Shown: positions 1 to 7,904 of the stretch, one piece after another
Layout of the letters: each line of letters opens with the position of its first letter
How positions within the stretch are numbered: the first letter of the stretch is position 1
Notes under the pieces: model-generated
What the model saw: only the letters and a program-made list of their open reading frames with translations
The model's database searches: none
Told to the model about the DNA's origin: nothing
Made by a program: the position numbers and the translations under genes
Origin: Spirochaetaceae bacterium
GTDB lineage: Bacteria; Spirochaetota; Spirochaetia; Treponematales; Breznakiellaceae
Length of the DNA stretch: 17,034 bases
Assembly (NCBI GenBank): GCA_031279895.1
Contig: JAITHR010000033.1
Coordinates: 1 to 17,034 of the forward strand
Reading direction: 5' to 3'

Positions 1-139
1 CGCGGAGATACTCCTTCGCTCTGACGGCTCGTTTTTTATGATACGGCGGCCTGAGACCGCGGAGGATTACTTTGCCACCCTGAACCGCCAGGAACTCAAG
101 ACCTTTTTTTTGCATAAGCTCCCTGATTCACGCCCCTAA
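1..139 (+). CDS. C-terminal fragment of an unrecognised protein (5' end outside window)
   Basis: An open frame runs without a stop from base 2 to a TAA at 137-139 and gives 45 residues ending in HKLPDSRP. The residue mix (for example SDGSFFMIRRPETAEDYF) looks like a genuine soluble domain end rather than random translation. Just before the stop it crosses a run of eight T at 104-111. The first base of a GC-rich repeat follows the stop codon directly. I do not recognise the family and the start is not in the window. It lies on the same strand as the WD40 gene, but 343 bp of repeat DNA separate them, so co-transcription is not suggested. It could still be a chance frame; the composition makes me favour a real gene end. 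Confidence 0.55.
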   Translation, partial: AEILLRSDGSFFMIRRPETAEDYFATLNRQELKTFFLHKLPDSRP

Positions 140-234
140 CAGCCTCCGGTCCGCCTCCGGCGGTTCCATAAGCTTCCTGCGGAGCGCCTCAAAGCCGGCG
201 GAGTCTGTTTACATAGATCTTGCGCCGCGCCCCG

Positions 235-259
235 AAGCAGTCGTTGATTGCTTTGCCGC
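235..259. repeat. 25-bp direct repeat, copy 1
   Basis: It is identical to 302-326, 67 bp further on. The copy begins AAGCAGTCGTTGATT and ends TTTGCCGC. A diverged copy (GAAGCAGTCATTGACC...) lies at 16622-16641. Confidence 0.85.
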
Positions 260-301
260 GCCGTCTCCGACGGTTCCATAAGCGTCCTGTACGGCGCCTC
301 T

Positions 302-326
302 AAGCAGTCGTTGATTGCTTTGCCGC
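302..326. repeat. 25-bp direct repeat, copy 2
   Basis: It is identical to 235-259. It forms the 3' part of a longer 41-bp unit (280-320) that matches 16601-16641 at 30 of 41 positions by hand count. Confidence 0.85.
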
Positions 327-372
327 AGCCCGCGGGAAGCTTATGGAACCGCCGGAGGCGGGCCGGAGGCTG

Positions 373-482
373 CGGGGTTGCATAGCTTGTGTTGGCGTAG
401 TAGGATTGTCTTAACGTTATTAAACCAGGGGTTGGCGGTAACCTCCGCCTGTTTCCTGTGTACTATGTCAAGGAGTTTCGTT
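373..482 (+). other. Leader region of the WD40 gene
   Basis: No gene lies here. A small hairpin is possible (GGCGG at 434-438 with CCGCC at 445-449, loop of six). I could not settle on a promoter: TTGCAT near 378 and TTGTCT near 405 have no convincing -10 partner, and TACTAT at 461-466 is too close to the ribosome binding site. The only clear signal is AAGGAG at 470-475. Confidence 0.4.
470..475 (+). promoter_or_regulatory. Ribosome binding site that fixes the WD40 start
   Basis: AAGGAG sits 7 nt before the ATG at 483. It selects this start over in-frame starts further upstream, which would translate the repeat DNA. Confidence 0.75.
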
Positions 483-3455
483 ATGAAAAACAAACTGCGA
501 AATACCATGCTGGCGCTCTGTCTTATGGTTGGTTTCGGTATTGAAACCTATGCCGGAGGAAGCGGCGTATGGTCTGTGGCGTTTAGCCCGGACGGATCGC
601 GCATCATCTCAGGGGCGTATAATACGGTAAAAGTCTGGGATGCCGGAACCGTACAGGAGTTGCTTACCCTCAAAGGACACACCGAACTCGTATACGCGGT
701 AGCATACAGTCCCGACGGATCGCGCATTGCCTCCGGCTCTGACGATACCAGCGTGAAAATCTGGGACGCGGAGAGCGGCGAGGAGCTTTTTACCCTCAAA
801 GGACACACCGGCGCGATCCGGTCAATGGCGTTCAGTCCCGACGGATCGCGTATCGCCTCCGGCTCTGAGGACGGCACCGTGAAAGTGTGGGACGCCGCAA
901 GCGGCGAGGAACTGCTTACCATCTCCAACGCAGGCGCAGGCGCTGATAAGGACACCGTTTTCTCCGTGTCCTTTAGTCCTGACGGAACCAAACTACTTGC
1001 GGCTGGCGGCAACGAGGAACAAGGCGTGCTTAAGGTGTGGAATGCGGAGAGCGGCGAGGAAATCCTCACCCTTTCGGGCCATGCCTCAAGCGTTCTCACC
1101 GCGACGTTTAGTCCCGACGGGGCGCTCGTCGTCTCCGGCTCTACCGACACGTCTGTAAAAATTTGGGATGCCGGGAACGGGGAAGAGCGCTTCTCCCTCA
1201 AAGGCCATCAATGGTCAATAGGAGCGGTTGCGTTTAGTCCTGACGGGGCGCAGGTGGTCTCAGGATCGTGGGATAAGACGGTGAAAATCTGGGACGCGGA
1301 GAGCGGCGAGGAGCTTGTAACCTTTGCGGGACACGAGGAAAGCGTCAGAACGGTGGCGTACAGCCCGGACGGAACGCTCGTTGCCTCCGGCTCAGACGAC
1401 GGGAATATCTGGTTATGGGATACCAAAGACGAGCGGGTGCTTGCCCAGTGGTTCCACACTGGAGGCGGCGCTGAAGAGGGCGAGGGCGGGGTGGACAAGG
1501 TAACCGGCGAAGAAATCGCCACCCTCATAGGACATGAGAGCCATGTTCAGGCAATAGCCTACAGCCCGGACGGGACGCGCATCGTCTCCGGTTCAACCGA
1601 TAAGACCGTGAAAATCTGGGATATTGAAACCCAAGAGGCTATCCTCACCCTTTCCGGCCATACGGCCTCGGTACGCGCCGCGGTCTATAGCCCGGACGGA
1701 AACACGGTGGCCTCCGGCTCTGACGACAGGACCGTGAAAATCTGGGACGCCGAGACCGGCGAGGAAAAACACACGCTCACAGGACATTCGGCCTATGTCA
1801 ACGCGGTGGCGTATAACCCAAACGGAGACCGCCTCGCGTCAGGGGCCGCGGATAATACGATAAAAATCTGGGATCCGGAGACCGGAGACCTGCTCAAAAC
1901 CCTCACAGGACATACCGCGTATGTGAGAACCCTTTCGTATAGTCCGGACGGAAAGTACATCGCATCAGGATCCAATGACAAGACCATAAAAATCTGGGAT
2001 GCCGAGACCGGCGGCCTGGTAAGAACCCTCACCGGACATAATGCGTATGTGTGGTCCGTGGCCTTTAGTCCGGACGGGTCGAGCCTTGTTTCCGGGTCCA
2101 CCGACAACACCGTGAAAATCTGGGACGTGGAAACCGGCGACACCCTTAAGACCCTCACCGGACACACCAACTGGGTCTACGGGGTCGCGTTTAGTCCCGA
2201 CGGAAAACGGGTTGTCTCCGGTTCTCTGGATAAGACGGTCAAGGTGTGGAACGCGGGAAGCGGCGAGGAGCTTGTAACCCTTGAAGGCCATACCGATAAC
2301 GTACTTACGGTGGCGTATAGTCCTGACGGGGACAGCGTGGCTTCAGGTTCCTATGACAAAACCATAAAAATCTGGGGGCTTACCACTGAGGGAGCGCCGG
2401 ATAAAAAAGGCGCCAAAGCCAAGGAGCCGCGCACCCTGACCGGCCATTCCGACGCGATACGCTCTGTGGCGTACAGTCCGGACGGGAAGTATGTGGTGTC
2501 GGGATCGGAAGATACCACTGTCAAGATTTGGGACGCCGCCACGGGCAAAAACCTTGAGACCCTCACAGGTCATACTGCGCCGGTTCAATCGGTAGCCTAT
2601 AGTCCGAACGGGAGCCGTATCGCTTCAGGAGCGGATGACAAGACCGTAAGAATCTGGAATATGCTTGCTGACGATTCGGGCGCCGACGCGGGAGAAGAGG
2701 GAGAAGAGGGAGAACCTCCAACCGAGCCGCCAACAAAAGAAATTGCCGGCCTTACCGGTCATCAAGACTTTGTACGCTCTGTAGCCTATAGTCCGGACGG
2801 GAGCCGTATCGCTTCGGCATCCAGAGACATGACCGTGAAGATCTGGAACACAGAGAGCGGTGAAGAAACCCTCGCGCTTACCGGCCATACGGATCATGTA
2901 CAGGCAGTTGCGTACAGTCCAGACGGAACCCGTGTCATCTCCGGTTCAAAAGATACCACCATAAAGATATGGGCCGCTGCCACCGGCGAGGAACTTACCA
3001 CCCTTAGCGGCCATACCGGATGGGTAAATGATGTGGCGTTTAGTTCGGACGGAAGTCTTATTGTGTCCGCTTCCATTGATAATACGGTGAAAATCTGGAA
3101 TGCCGAAACCGGTGAAGAAGTTCTTACCTTTACGGGCCATGAGAACCGTGTGCAATCTGCGGCGTTCAGTCCGGACGGAAAGCTTGTAGCATCGGCCTCT
3201 AACGACAAAACTGTGAAAGTGTGGGACGCGGAGAGCGGTAAAGAGTATCTTACTTTTACCGGCCATAGCGGAACGGTGCGATCCCTCGCGTACAGTCCGG
3301 ACGGAGCGCATATTGCCTCCGGCTCAGACGACAGCACCGTCAAGATATGGGATGTCGTTATTGATGAAAGAGGAGAAATCGGCGAAGATAATTCTCAACC
3401 GGAAGACGAGACCGACAGCGGGGAAGACGAAGAAATCGAAAGTCTTGGTATGTAA
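483..3455 (+). CDS. Secreted 21-blade WD40-repeat protein (three predicted beta-propellers)
   Basis: The protein has 990 residues. Residues 1-24 look like a Sec signal peptide: a basic KNKLR start, hydrophobic LALCLMVGFGI, and a TYA/GG cleavage site. I count 21 WD40 repeats of about 42 residues, most showing GH, SPDG, a D at the tight turn, and WD. Repeats 1-7 (about 28-313), 8-14 (about 350-632) and 15-21 (about 654-957) each fit one seven-bladed propeller. Low-complexity linkers fall exactly between them (314-349, GGGAEEGEGG; 633-653, PDKKGAKAKEP). Another acidic, proline-rich insert lies between blades 16 and 17 (727-758). The last 33 residues are acidic. No catalytic domain is visible; WD40 propellers are usually protein-binding scaffolds. 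Location in periplasm or outside is inferred from the signal peptide. The gene stands alone and converges on rpoC. The ligand is unknown. Confidence 0.92.
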   Translation: MKNKLRNTMLALCLMVGFGIETYAGGSGVWSVAFSPDGSRIISGAYNTVKVWDAGTVQELLTLKGHTELVYAVAYSPDGSRIASGSDDTSVKIWDAESGEELFTLKGHTGAIRSMAFSPDGSRIASGSEDGTVKVWDAASGEELLTISNAGAGADKDTVFSVSFSPDGTKLLAAGGNEEQGVLKVWNAESGEEILTLSGHASSVLTATFSPDGALVVSGSTDTSVKIWDAGNGEERFSLKGHQWSIGAVAFSPDGAQVVSGSWDKTVKIWDAESGEELVTFAGHEESVRTVAYSPDGTLVASGSDDGNIWLWDTKDERVLAQWFHTGGGAEEGEGGVDKVTGEEIATLIGHESHVQAIAYSPDGTRIVSGSTDKTVKIWDIETQEAILTLSGHTASVRAAVYSPDGNTVASGSDDRTVKIWDAETGEEKHTLTGHSAYVNAVAYNPNGDRLASGAADNTIKIWDPETGDLLKTLTGHTAYVRTLSYSPDGKYIASGSNDKTIKIWDAETGGLVRTLTGHNAYVWSVAFSPDGSSLVSGSTDNTVKIWDVETGDTLKTLTGHTNWVYGVAFSPDGKRVVSGSLDKTVKVWNAGSGEELVTLEGHTDNVLTVAYSPDGDSVASGSYDKTIKIWGLTTEGAPDKKGAKAKEPRTLTGHSDAIRSVAYSPDGKYVVSGSEDTTVKIWDAATGKNLETLTGHTAPVQSVAYSPNGSRIASGADDKTVRIWNMLADDSGADAGEEGEEGEPPTEPPTKEIAGLTGHQDFVRSVAYSPDGSRIASASRDMTVKIWNTESGEETLALTGHTDHVQAVAYSPDGTRVISGSKDTTIKIWAAATGEELTTLSGHTGWVNDVAFSSDGSLIVSASIDNTVKIWNAETGEEVLTFTGHENRVQSAAFSPDGKLVASASNDKTVKVWDAESGKEYLTFTGHSGTVRSLAYSPDGAHIASGSDDSTVKIWDVVIDERGEIGEDNSQPEDETDSGEDEEIESLGM
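566..3353 (+). repeat. Coding tandem array of about 126-bp WD40 units
   Basis: The WD40 units are alike at DNA level as well as in protein. A 36-bp stretch at 753-788 recurs exactly at 1281-1316. A 21-bp stretch at 664-684 recurs at 790-810, exactly 126 bp (42 codons) away. Such identity, synonymous sites included, points to recent duplication or conversion among blades. It also creates long shadow frames on the opposite strand. Confidence 0.85.
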
Positions 3456-3501
3456 CAAAAGACCTTCAAAGCGCCGCAAGCGCATAGGGTAAAGGAGGAT
3501 T

Positions 3502-3550
3502 GGGGGAAGGGGGCGGCGTTTGCCACGCCCTTCCCCCCTCTTTCTTTTGT
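3502..3550 (+). terminator. Rho-independent terminator of the WD40 gene
   Basis: Two 16-nt arms (3502-3517 and 3522-3537) pair with two mismatches around a GTTT loop. The base of the stem is ten uninterrupted pairs. A T-rich tract (CTCTTTCTTTTGT) follows on the + strand. On the - strand no U tract follows, so it should mainly stop transcription coming from the WD40 gene. Confidence 0.75.
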
Positions 3551-3577
3551 CCGCGCAAATCTCTTCAGGGCGCGGAC
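3549..3577 (-). terminator. Stem-loop after rpoC, possible weak terminator
   Basis: GTCCGCGC (3549-3556) and GCGCGGAC (3570-3577) form a perfect 8-bp stem with a 13-nt loop. It lies 14 nt past the rpoC stop. Reading with rpoC, the stem is followed by A-rich rather than U-rich sequence, so it is not a classic intrinsic terminator. It may act together with Rho, protect the 3' end, or serve the + strand, where it is followed by TTTC. Confidence 0.4.
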
Positions 3578-3591
3578 TTTCAGATGAAAGG

Positions 3592-6500
3592 TTAGTCTTC
3601 TGATTCTTCGGCGATGAATTCTTCCTCTTCTTTCCGTTCTTCGGCTTTTTCCTGTTTGCGGCGTTCCAGAATTTCCTGCATCTCCATGTCCAAATCCTTG
3701 TTGTCCTCATCAAAGAGTTTGACCACTCGATACCGTTTCATGCCGGTTCCTGCCGGAATGGGGTGGCCGATAATGATATTTTCCTTGAGACCTCGCAAAT
3801 AATCGGTTGAACCCGCGATTGCCGCGTTGGTAAGAACCCGCGTGGTTTCTTGAAAACTTGCGGCGGAAAGAAAAGAGTCGATATTAAGAGACGCTTTGGT
3901 AATACCTTGAAATATAGGACGGGCTACCGCAGGTTGGCCGCCCTCGCTTATCACTCGATTGTTTTCTTCGTGAAACCGATATTTATCTACCATTTGACTA
4001 TAAATGAACTTCGTGTCCCCTACCGCAACAATCTCCACCTTCCGCATCATTTGGCGAATGATAACCCCGATATGTTTATCGTTGATGGATACCCCCTGAA
4101 GCCGGTAAACCTGTTGAATTTCGTCCATGAGGTAGCGCTGAAGGTGGCTTTCACCTTTTATATACAGTACATCGTGGGGGTTGACGTTGCCCACGCAGAG
4201 GCTTTCGCCGGCTTCCACCTCGTCCCCGTCTCGAATCAAAAGGCGTTTCGTCATGGGAATCAAGTGTTTGTATTCTTTATCGAACGCATCCTGAATCGTA
4301 ACCATCCGCTTGCCTTTGATGATGCCTTTGAAATGCACGGTACCTGAAACTTGAGCCAATACCGCAGGACTTTTGGGCTTACGGGCTTCAAAAAGCTCGC
4401 TTACCCTAGGGAGACCGGAGGTAATGTCCATTGCCTTGGCGGACTCCTTAAGGGTTTTGGCTAGAGTGCGCCCCGCGTTAATCCTATCGCCCTCATCAAC
4501 CTGAATATACGCCCCGCCGGGAAGAAAATAAGAAGTAAGCTCAGCGCCATTTTCGTCAACAATGAAGATACGCGGCTGTTTGTTCTCAAGTTGGTATTCG
4601 GTAATCCGCTTCTCGGTATTGCCGGTTTCTTCGTCCACTTCTTCTTTCAGCGTGGTGCCGGGAATGATGTCCTCATATTTAATAATGCCGGACATTTCCG
4701 CGATGATGGGGTCGGAGAAAGGATCGAAAGTGGCGATGGTCTTTTCCGCGGCTACCACTTCGCCTTTTTTGACCACAAACTCAGAGCCGTTCCGAATCTC
4801 AATCTTCTGATCCTGTCCTATGAGGTATAACCGGCCATTTAATAGCATGGCATAGGCAATTTCAGGAGAGAATATTTCAGCCCCCCCCCGTTTAATGATA
4901 GCTTCGCCTTGAATGATACGTGTGCCGTCTTCCACAAGAAGCTCGTCACCCGCTTCAAGAACGAATTCTTTCATAACCTTGTTGATGATGGTATAGCCCT
5001 TGCGGGTAAAGAGCCGTCTGCCGTCCGGCATCTCAACGTGAGATCCCGCTATGTCTCTGATATAGACCGGATACTTTAAGAAGATGCGGTTTTCTTCACT
5101 GACTTTGGTCGCAGCTCCCCCTATGTGAAAGGTACGCATAGTAAGCTGGGTGCCAGGCTGTCCGATAGACTGAGCTGCAATAGTTCCCACAGCCTCCCCA
5201 ATATCTACTGACCGGTTGGTGGCAAGGTTGCGGCCATAACAACGGCGGCACACGCCGTATTTTGCTTCACAGGTGAGGACGGTACGGATCCGCACGGATA
5301 AAACACCGGCATCCTCAATAGCTTTGGCGATATTCTCGGTAATCTCCTCATTTACGTCAATAATAATTTCCCGCGTAATGGGATGTTTGACCCGTTCCAG
5401 TGTATACCGCCCCACAATACGGTCTTTAAGAGGCTCCACGATTTCCTCACCATCCTTAATGGCCGAATAGGAAATACCGTTGATGGTGCCGCAGTCGTCT
5501 TCGTTCACTACCACGTCCTGGGCAATATCCACAAGTCGGCGGGTAAGATAGCCGGCCTCAGCGGTTTTAAGCGCGGTGTCCGCAAGCCCTTTGCGCGCAC
5601 CGTTGGTGGAGATGAAGAACTCGATAACCGAAAGACCCTCTTTGAAGTTGGACCGAATAGGAAGCTCTATGATGTCCCCTGAGGGCTTTGCCATAAGTCC
5701 CCGCATTCCCGCGAGCTGGCGAATCTGATTCTTGCTGCCGCGTGCGCCAGAGTTTGACATCATATATATGGAATTAAAGCCGTCCCGATCGGCTTTCAGC
5801 GTTTTCATCATAATATTAGTAAGGTCTTCATTGGTTTTATTCCATACTTCAATAACTCGATTGTACCGTTCGTCCTGTGTTATGTGTCCCATCTGGTGCT
5901 GTTTCTGAATAGAATCCACTTCCCGCTTTGCCTTGTTTATCATCTCGTCTTTTTCTTTGGGAACCACAATATCATCAACCCCGATGGTAGCGCCAAAGAT
6001 AGTGGCGTATTTATAGCCCGTGTTTTTGATGGCATCCAGCATCTTCACTGTGGTCCATGACCCTTTTTCGGTAAAGATATTTTCGATAAGCCCTCGCAGC
6101 TCCTTGTCTTTTAGCTCATAATTTATGAAGGGTATTTCAGGAGGCAGCTCTTCATTAAACATGATCCTGCCCGGCGTGGTTTCGATAAACCCGTCTTTTT
6201 CCTGTTTCACTACATTTCCGGCTTTATCCCAAACCGGCGCCTTTTGGAGCTTGGCGTGAATCCGAGCCTCCCAATCCAGGGACTTGGCTTCAACCGCCAT
6301 AATAATTTCTTCAATAGTGCTGTAATAGCGCCCTGTTCCTTTCGCGTTGGGCTTGATGCGGGTGAGGAAGTTGATTCCCAAAACCATATCTTGTGAGGGG
6401 AAAACAATGGTTTTTCCGTTCGCGGGATTGAGGAGGTTCCGCGCCGAGAGCATCAGTGTCCAACATTCCATCTGAGCCGCTTGAGTCAACGGAACATGAA

Positions 6501-7869
6501 CCGCCATCTGATCCCCGTCAAAGTCCGCGTTGAAAGCATGGCAGACCAACGGGTTGAGTTTTATCGCTTTACCTTCCACCAGTACCGGTTCAAAGGACTG
6601 GATGCCCAAACGGTGCAGTGTGGGCGCCCGATTAAGGAGAATAGGATGCTCTTTCACCACTTCGTCAAGAATGGCAAAAACCTCCGGTGTTTCTTGTTCC
6701 ACCAGTATTTTGGCCTTCTTGATGTTATATACCACATCTTTATCAACTAATTTCTTCATGATAAACGGCTTGAACAGTTCCAAAGCCATTTTGGTCGGAA
6801 GCCCGCACTGCCACATCTTGAGATCAGGTCCGACGGTGATAACCGAGCGGCCAGAGTAGTCAACCCGCTTTCCTAGTAGATTTTGCCGAAAGCGCCCTTG
6901 TTTGCCTTTAAGCATATCGCTTATAGATTTAAGCGGACGATTGGAAGCGCCTTTCACTACTCGCTTCTTCTTGGAATTGTCAAAAAGCGCGTCAACCGCT
7001 TCTTGAAGCATCCGTTTTTCATTGCGGATGATGATATCAGGAGCGTTCAGAGCCTGAAGTCGTTTTAGCCGATTATTCCGATTTATCACCCGCCGGTATA
7101 GATCGTTCAGATCTGAAGTGGCAAAGCGCCCGCCGTCAAGTTGTACCATAGGACGCAGTTCTGGCGGAATGACCGGCACCACATCAAGAATCATCCATTC
7201 AGGCTTGTTGTCAGAGTTGCGGAAATTTTCTACGATTTCAATGCGTTTTAAGAGTCGTTTATCGCTTTTCGTCCCTTTCTCAATCATTTTGGTACGAAGT
7301 TCCGTAGCCATCTGATCCAGATTGAGGTTTTCAAGAAGTACCCGCACCGCCTCAGCGCCCATACCTGCGGTGAAGCCGCCGCCGTACCGCTCTTGTGATT
7401 CGTAATAGTCTTCTTCGGTAAGAAGCTGCATCTTTTTGAGATCCGTATCGCCTGGTTCCATAACCACATATTTTTCGTAATATAGCACCGACCGGAGCGC
7501 CGCCATAGGTAAGTCCAGTAACAGTCCCATACGGCTTGGTACCGAACGGTAGTACCAAATGTGGGAAACCGGTGCGGCCAGCTCGATATGCCCCATCCGC
7601 TCCCGACGCACTTTGAAATGAGTTACCTCAACGCCGCAACGGTCGCAGATAACCCCTTTATACCGGATGGATTTGAATTTACCGCAGTAACATTCCCATT
7701 CTTTAGTGGTGCCGAAGATACGCTCACAGAAGAGTCCGTCTTTTTCAGGACGGAGTGTTCGATAGTTGATGGTCTCTGGCTTTTTTATTTCCCCATAAGA
7801 CCAGCTCCGGATCATCTCCGGTGAAGCCAAACGGATCATAATAGAATCGAAATCTTGTATATCCCGCAT
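3592..7869 (-). CDS. rpoC: DNA-directed RNA polymerase subunit beta'
   Basis: This is the catalytic largest subunit of bacterial RNA polymerase, 1425 residues, close to the usual 1400 or so. The N-terminal zinc site is present (C60, C62, C75, C78). The active-site loop NADFDGDQM is at 447-455, with D449, D451 and D453 holding the catalytic magnesium. The second zinc site uses C793, C867, C874 and C877. The bridge-helix segment ([18 protein letters not shown], about 762-779) and the trigger-loop region (about 890-918) are intact. The C-terminus is a highly charged, glutamate-rich helix. GAGGAG lies 6 nt before the ATG, and rpoB ends 35 nt upstream, so the two are co-transcribed. A run of nine G in the coding strand (4881-4889) encodes an R-G-G-A stretch. 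No ribosomal gene follows; the WD40 gene converges instead. Confidence 0.98.
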   Translation of the reverse strand: MRDIQDFDSIMIRLASPEMIRSWSYGEIKKPETINYRTLRPEKDGLFCERIFGTTKEWECYCGKFKSIRYKGVICDRCGVEVTHFKVRRERMGHIELAAPVSHIWYYRSVPSRMGLLLDLPMAALRSVLYYEKYVVMEPGDTDLKKMQLLTEEDYYESQERYGGGFTAGMGAEAVRVLLENLNLDQMATELRTKMIEKGTKSDKRLLKRIEIVENFRNSDNKPEWMILDVVPVIPPELRPMVQLDGGRFATSDLNDLYRRVINRNNRLKRLQALNAPDIIIRNEKRMLQEAVDALFDNSKKKRVVKGASNRPLKSISDMLKGKQGRFRQNLLGKRVDYSGRSVITVGPDLKMWQCGLPTKMALELFKPFIMKKLVDKDVVYNIKKAKILVEQETPEVFAILDEVVKEHPILLNRAPTLHRLGIQSFEPVLVEGKAIKLNPLVCHAFNADFDGDQMAVHVPLTQAAQMECWTLMLSARNLLNPANGKTIVFPSQDMVLGINFLTRIKPNAKGTGRYYSTIEEIIMAVEAKSLDWEARIHAKLQKAPVWDKAGNVVKQEKDGFIETTPGRIMFNEELPPEIPFINYELKDKELRGLIENIFTEKGSWTTVKMLDAIKNTGYKYATIFGATIGVDDIVVPKEKDEMINKAKREVDSIQKQHQMGHITQDERYNRVIEVWNKTNEDLTNIMMKTLKADRDGFNSIYMMSNSGARGSKNQIRQLAGMRGLMAKPSGDIIELPIRSNFKEGLSVIEFFISTNGARKGLADTALKTAEAGYLTRRLVDIAQDVVVNEDDCGTINGISYSAIKDGEEIVEPLKDRIVGRYTLERVKHPITREIIIDVNEEITENIAKAIEDAGVLSVRIRTVLTCEAKYGVCRRCYGRNLATNRSVDIGEAVGTIAAQSIGQPGTQLTMRTFHIGGAATKVSEENRIFLKYPVYIRDIAGSHVEMPDGRRLFTRKGYTIINKVMKEFVLEAGDELLVEDGTRIIQGEAIIKRGGAEIFSPEIAYAMLLNGRLYLIGQDQKIEIRNGSEFVVKKGEVVAAEKTIATFDPFSDPIIAEMSGIIKYEDIIPGTTLKEEVDEETGNTEKRITEYQLENKQPRIFIVDENGAELTSYFLPGGAYIQVDEGDRINAGRTLAKTLKESAKAMDITSGLPRVSELFEARKPKSPAVLAQVSGTVHFKGIIKGKRMVTIQDAFDKEYKHLIPMTKRLLIRDGDEVEAGESLCVGNVNPHDVLYIKGESHLQRYLMDEIQQVYRLQGVSINDKHIGVIIRQMMRKVEIVAVGDTKFIYSQMVDKYRFHEENNRVISEGGQPAVARPIFQGITKASLNIDSFLSAASFQETTRVLTNAAIAGSTDYLRGLKENIIIGHPIPAGTGMKRYRVVKLFDEDNKDLDMEMQEILERRKQEKAEERKEEEEFIAEESED

Positions 7870-7904
7870 TATTTACTCCTCAATGAAAGGCGCGTGTTCC
7901 GCGA

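Larger units (their letters stand above)
140..372. repeat. GC-rich intergenic repeat cluster with 38-bp inverted repeat
   Basis: This is the gene-free stretch between the left-edge gene and the WD40 gene. Bases 140-177 and 335-372 are inverted copies of each other at 37 of 38 positions, with 157 bp between them. Inside lie two identical 25-bp direct copies at 235-259 and 302-326 (starting AAGCAGTCGTTGATT). Two 29-bp copies at 162-190 and 272-300 share GGTTCCATAAGC and GCGCCTC. The box GGTTCCATAAGC occurs at 162, at 272, and in inverted form at 339-350. No transposase or other coding capacity is present. Related sequence lies at the other end of the window (16601-16857), so this is a dispersed family. 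Its function is unknown. Confidence 0.8.

Noticed and set aside
140..372. Insertion sequence
   Set aside because: There is an inverted repeat but no transposase frame and no visible target-site duplication.
315..482. N-terminal extension of the WD40 protein starting at 315
   Set aside because: It would translate intergenic repeat DNA and place 56 residues before a good signal peptide; AAGGAG sits before the ATG at 483.
510..530. Possible lipobox Cys13 in the WD40 leader
   Set aside because: The residue before the Cys is Leu and the hydrophobic stretch before it is only a few residues; the TYA/GG signal peptidase I site is the better fit.
548..3343. Several long open frames on the - strand within the WD40 gene (for example 548-1201, 1793-2170, 2894-3343)
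   Set aside because: They are mirror images of the repeated WD40 codons: the repeat lacks stops in that frame. They have no ribosome binding sites and resemble no protein family.
3324..3713. Lysine-rich - strand frame spanning the rpoC end and the convergent gap
   Set aside because: It is the +1-type shadow of the glutamate-rich rpoC C-terminus and continues into the WD40 gene's antisense.
4881..4889. Programmed frameshift in rpoC at the G run
   Set aside because: The zero frame is complete and conserved on both sides; no alternative product is evident. It is kept only as a slippage observation.
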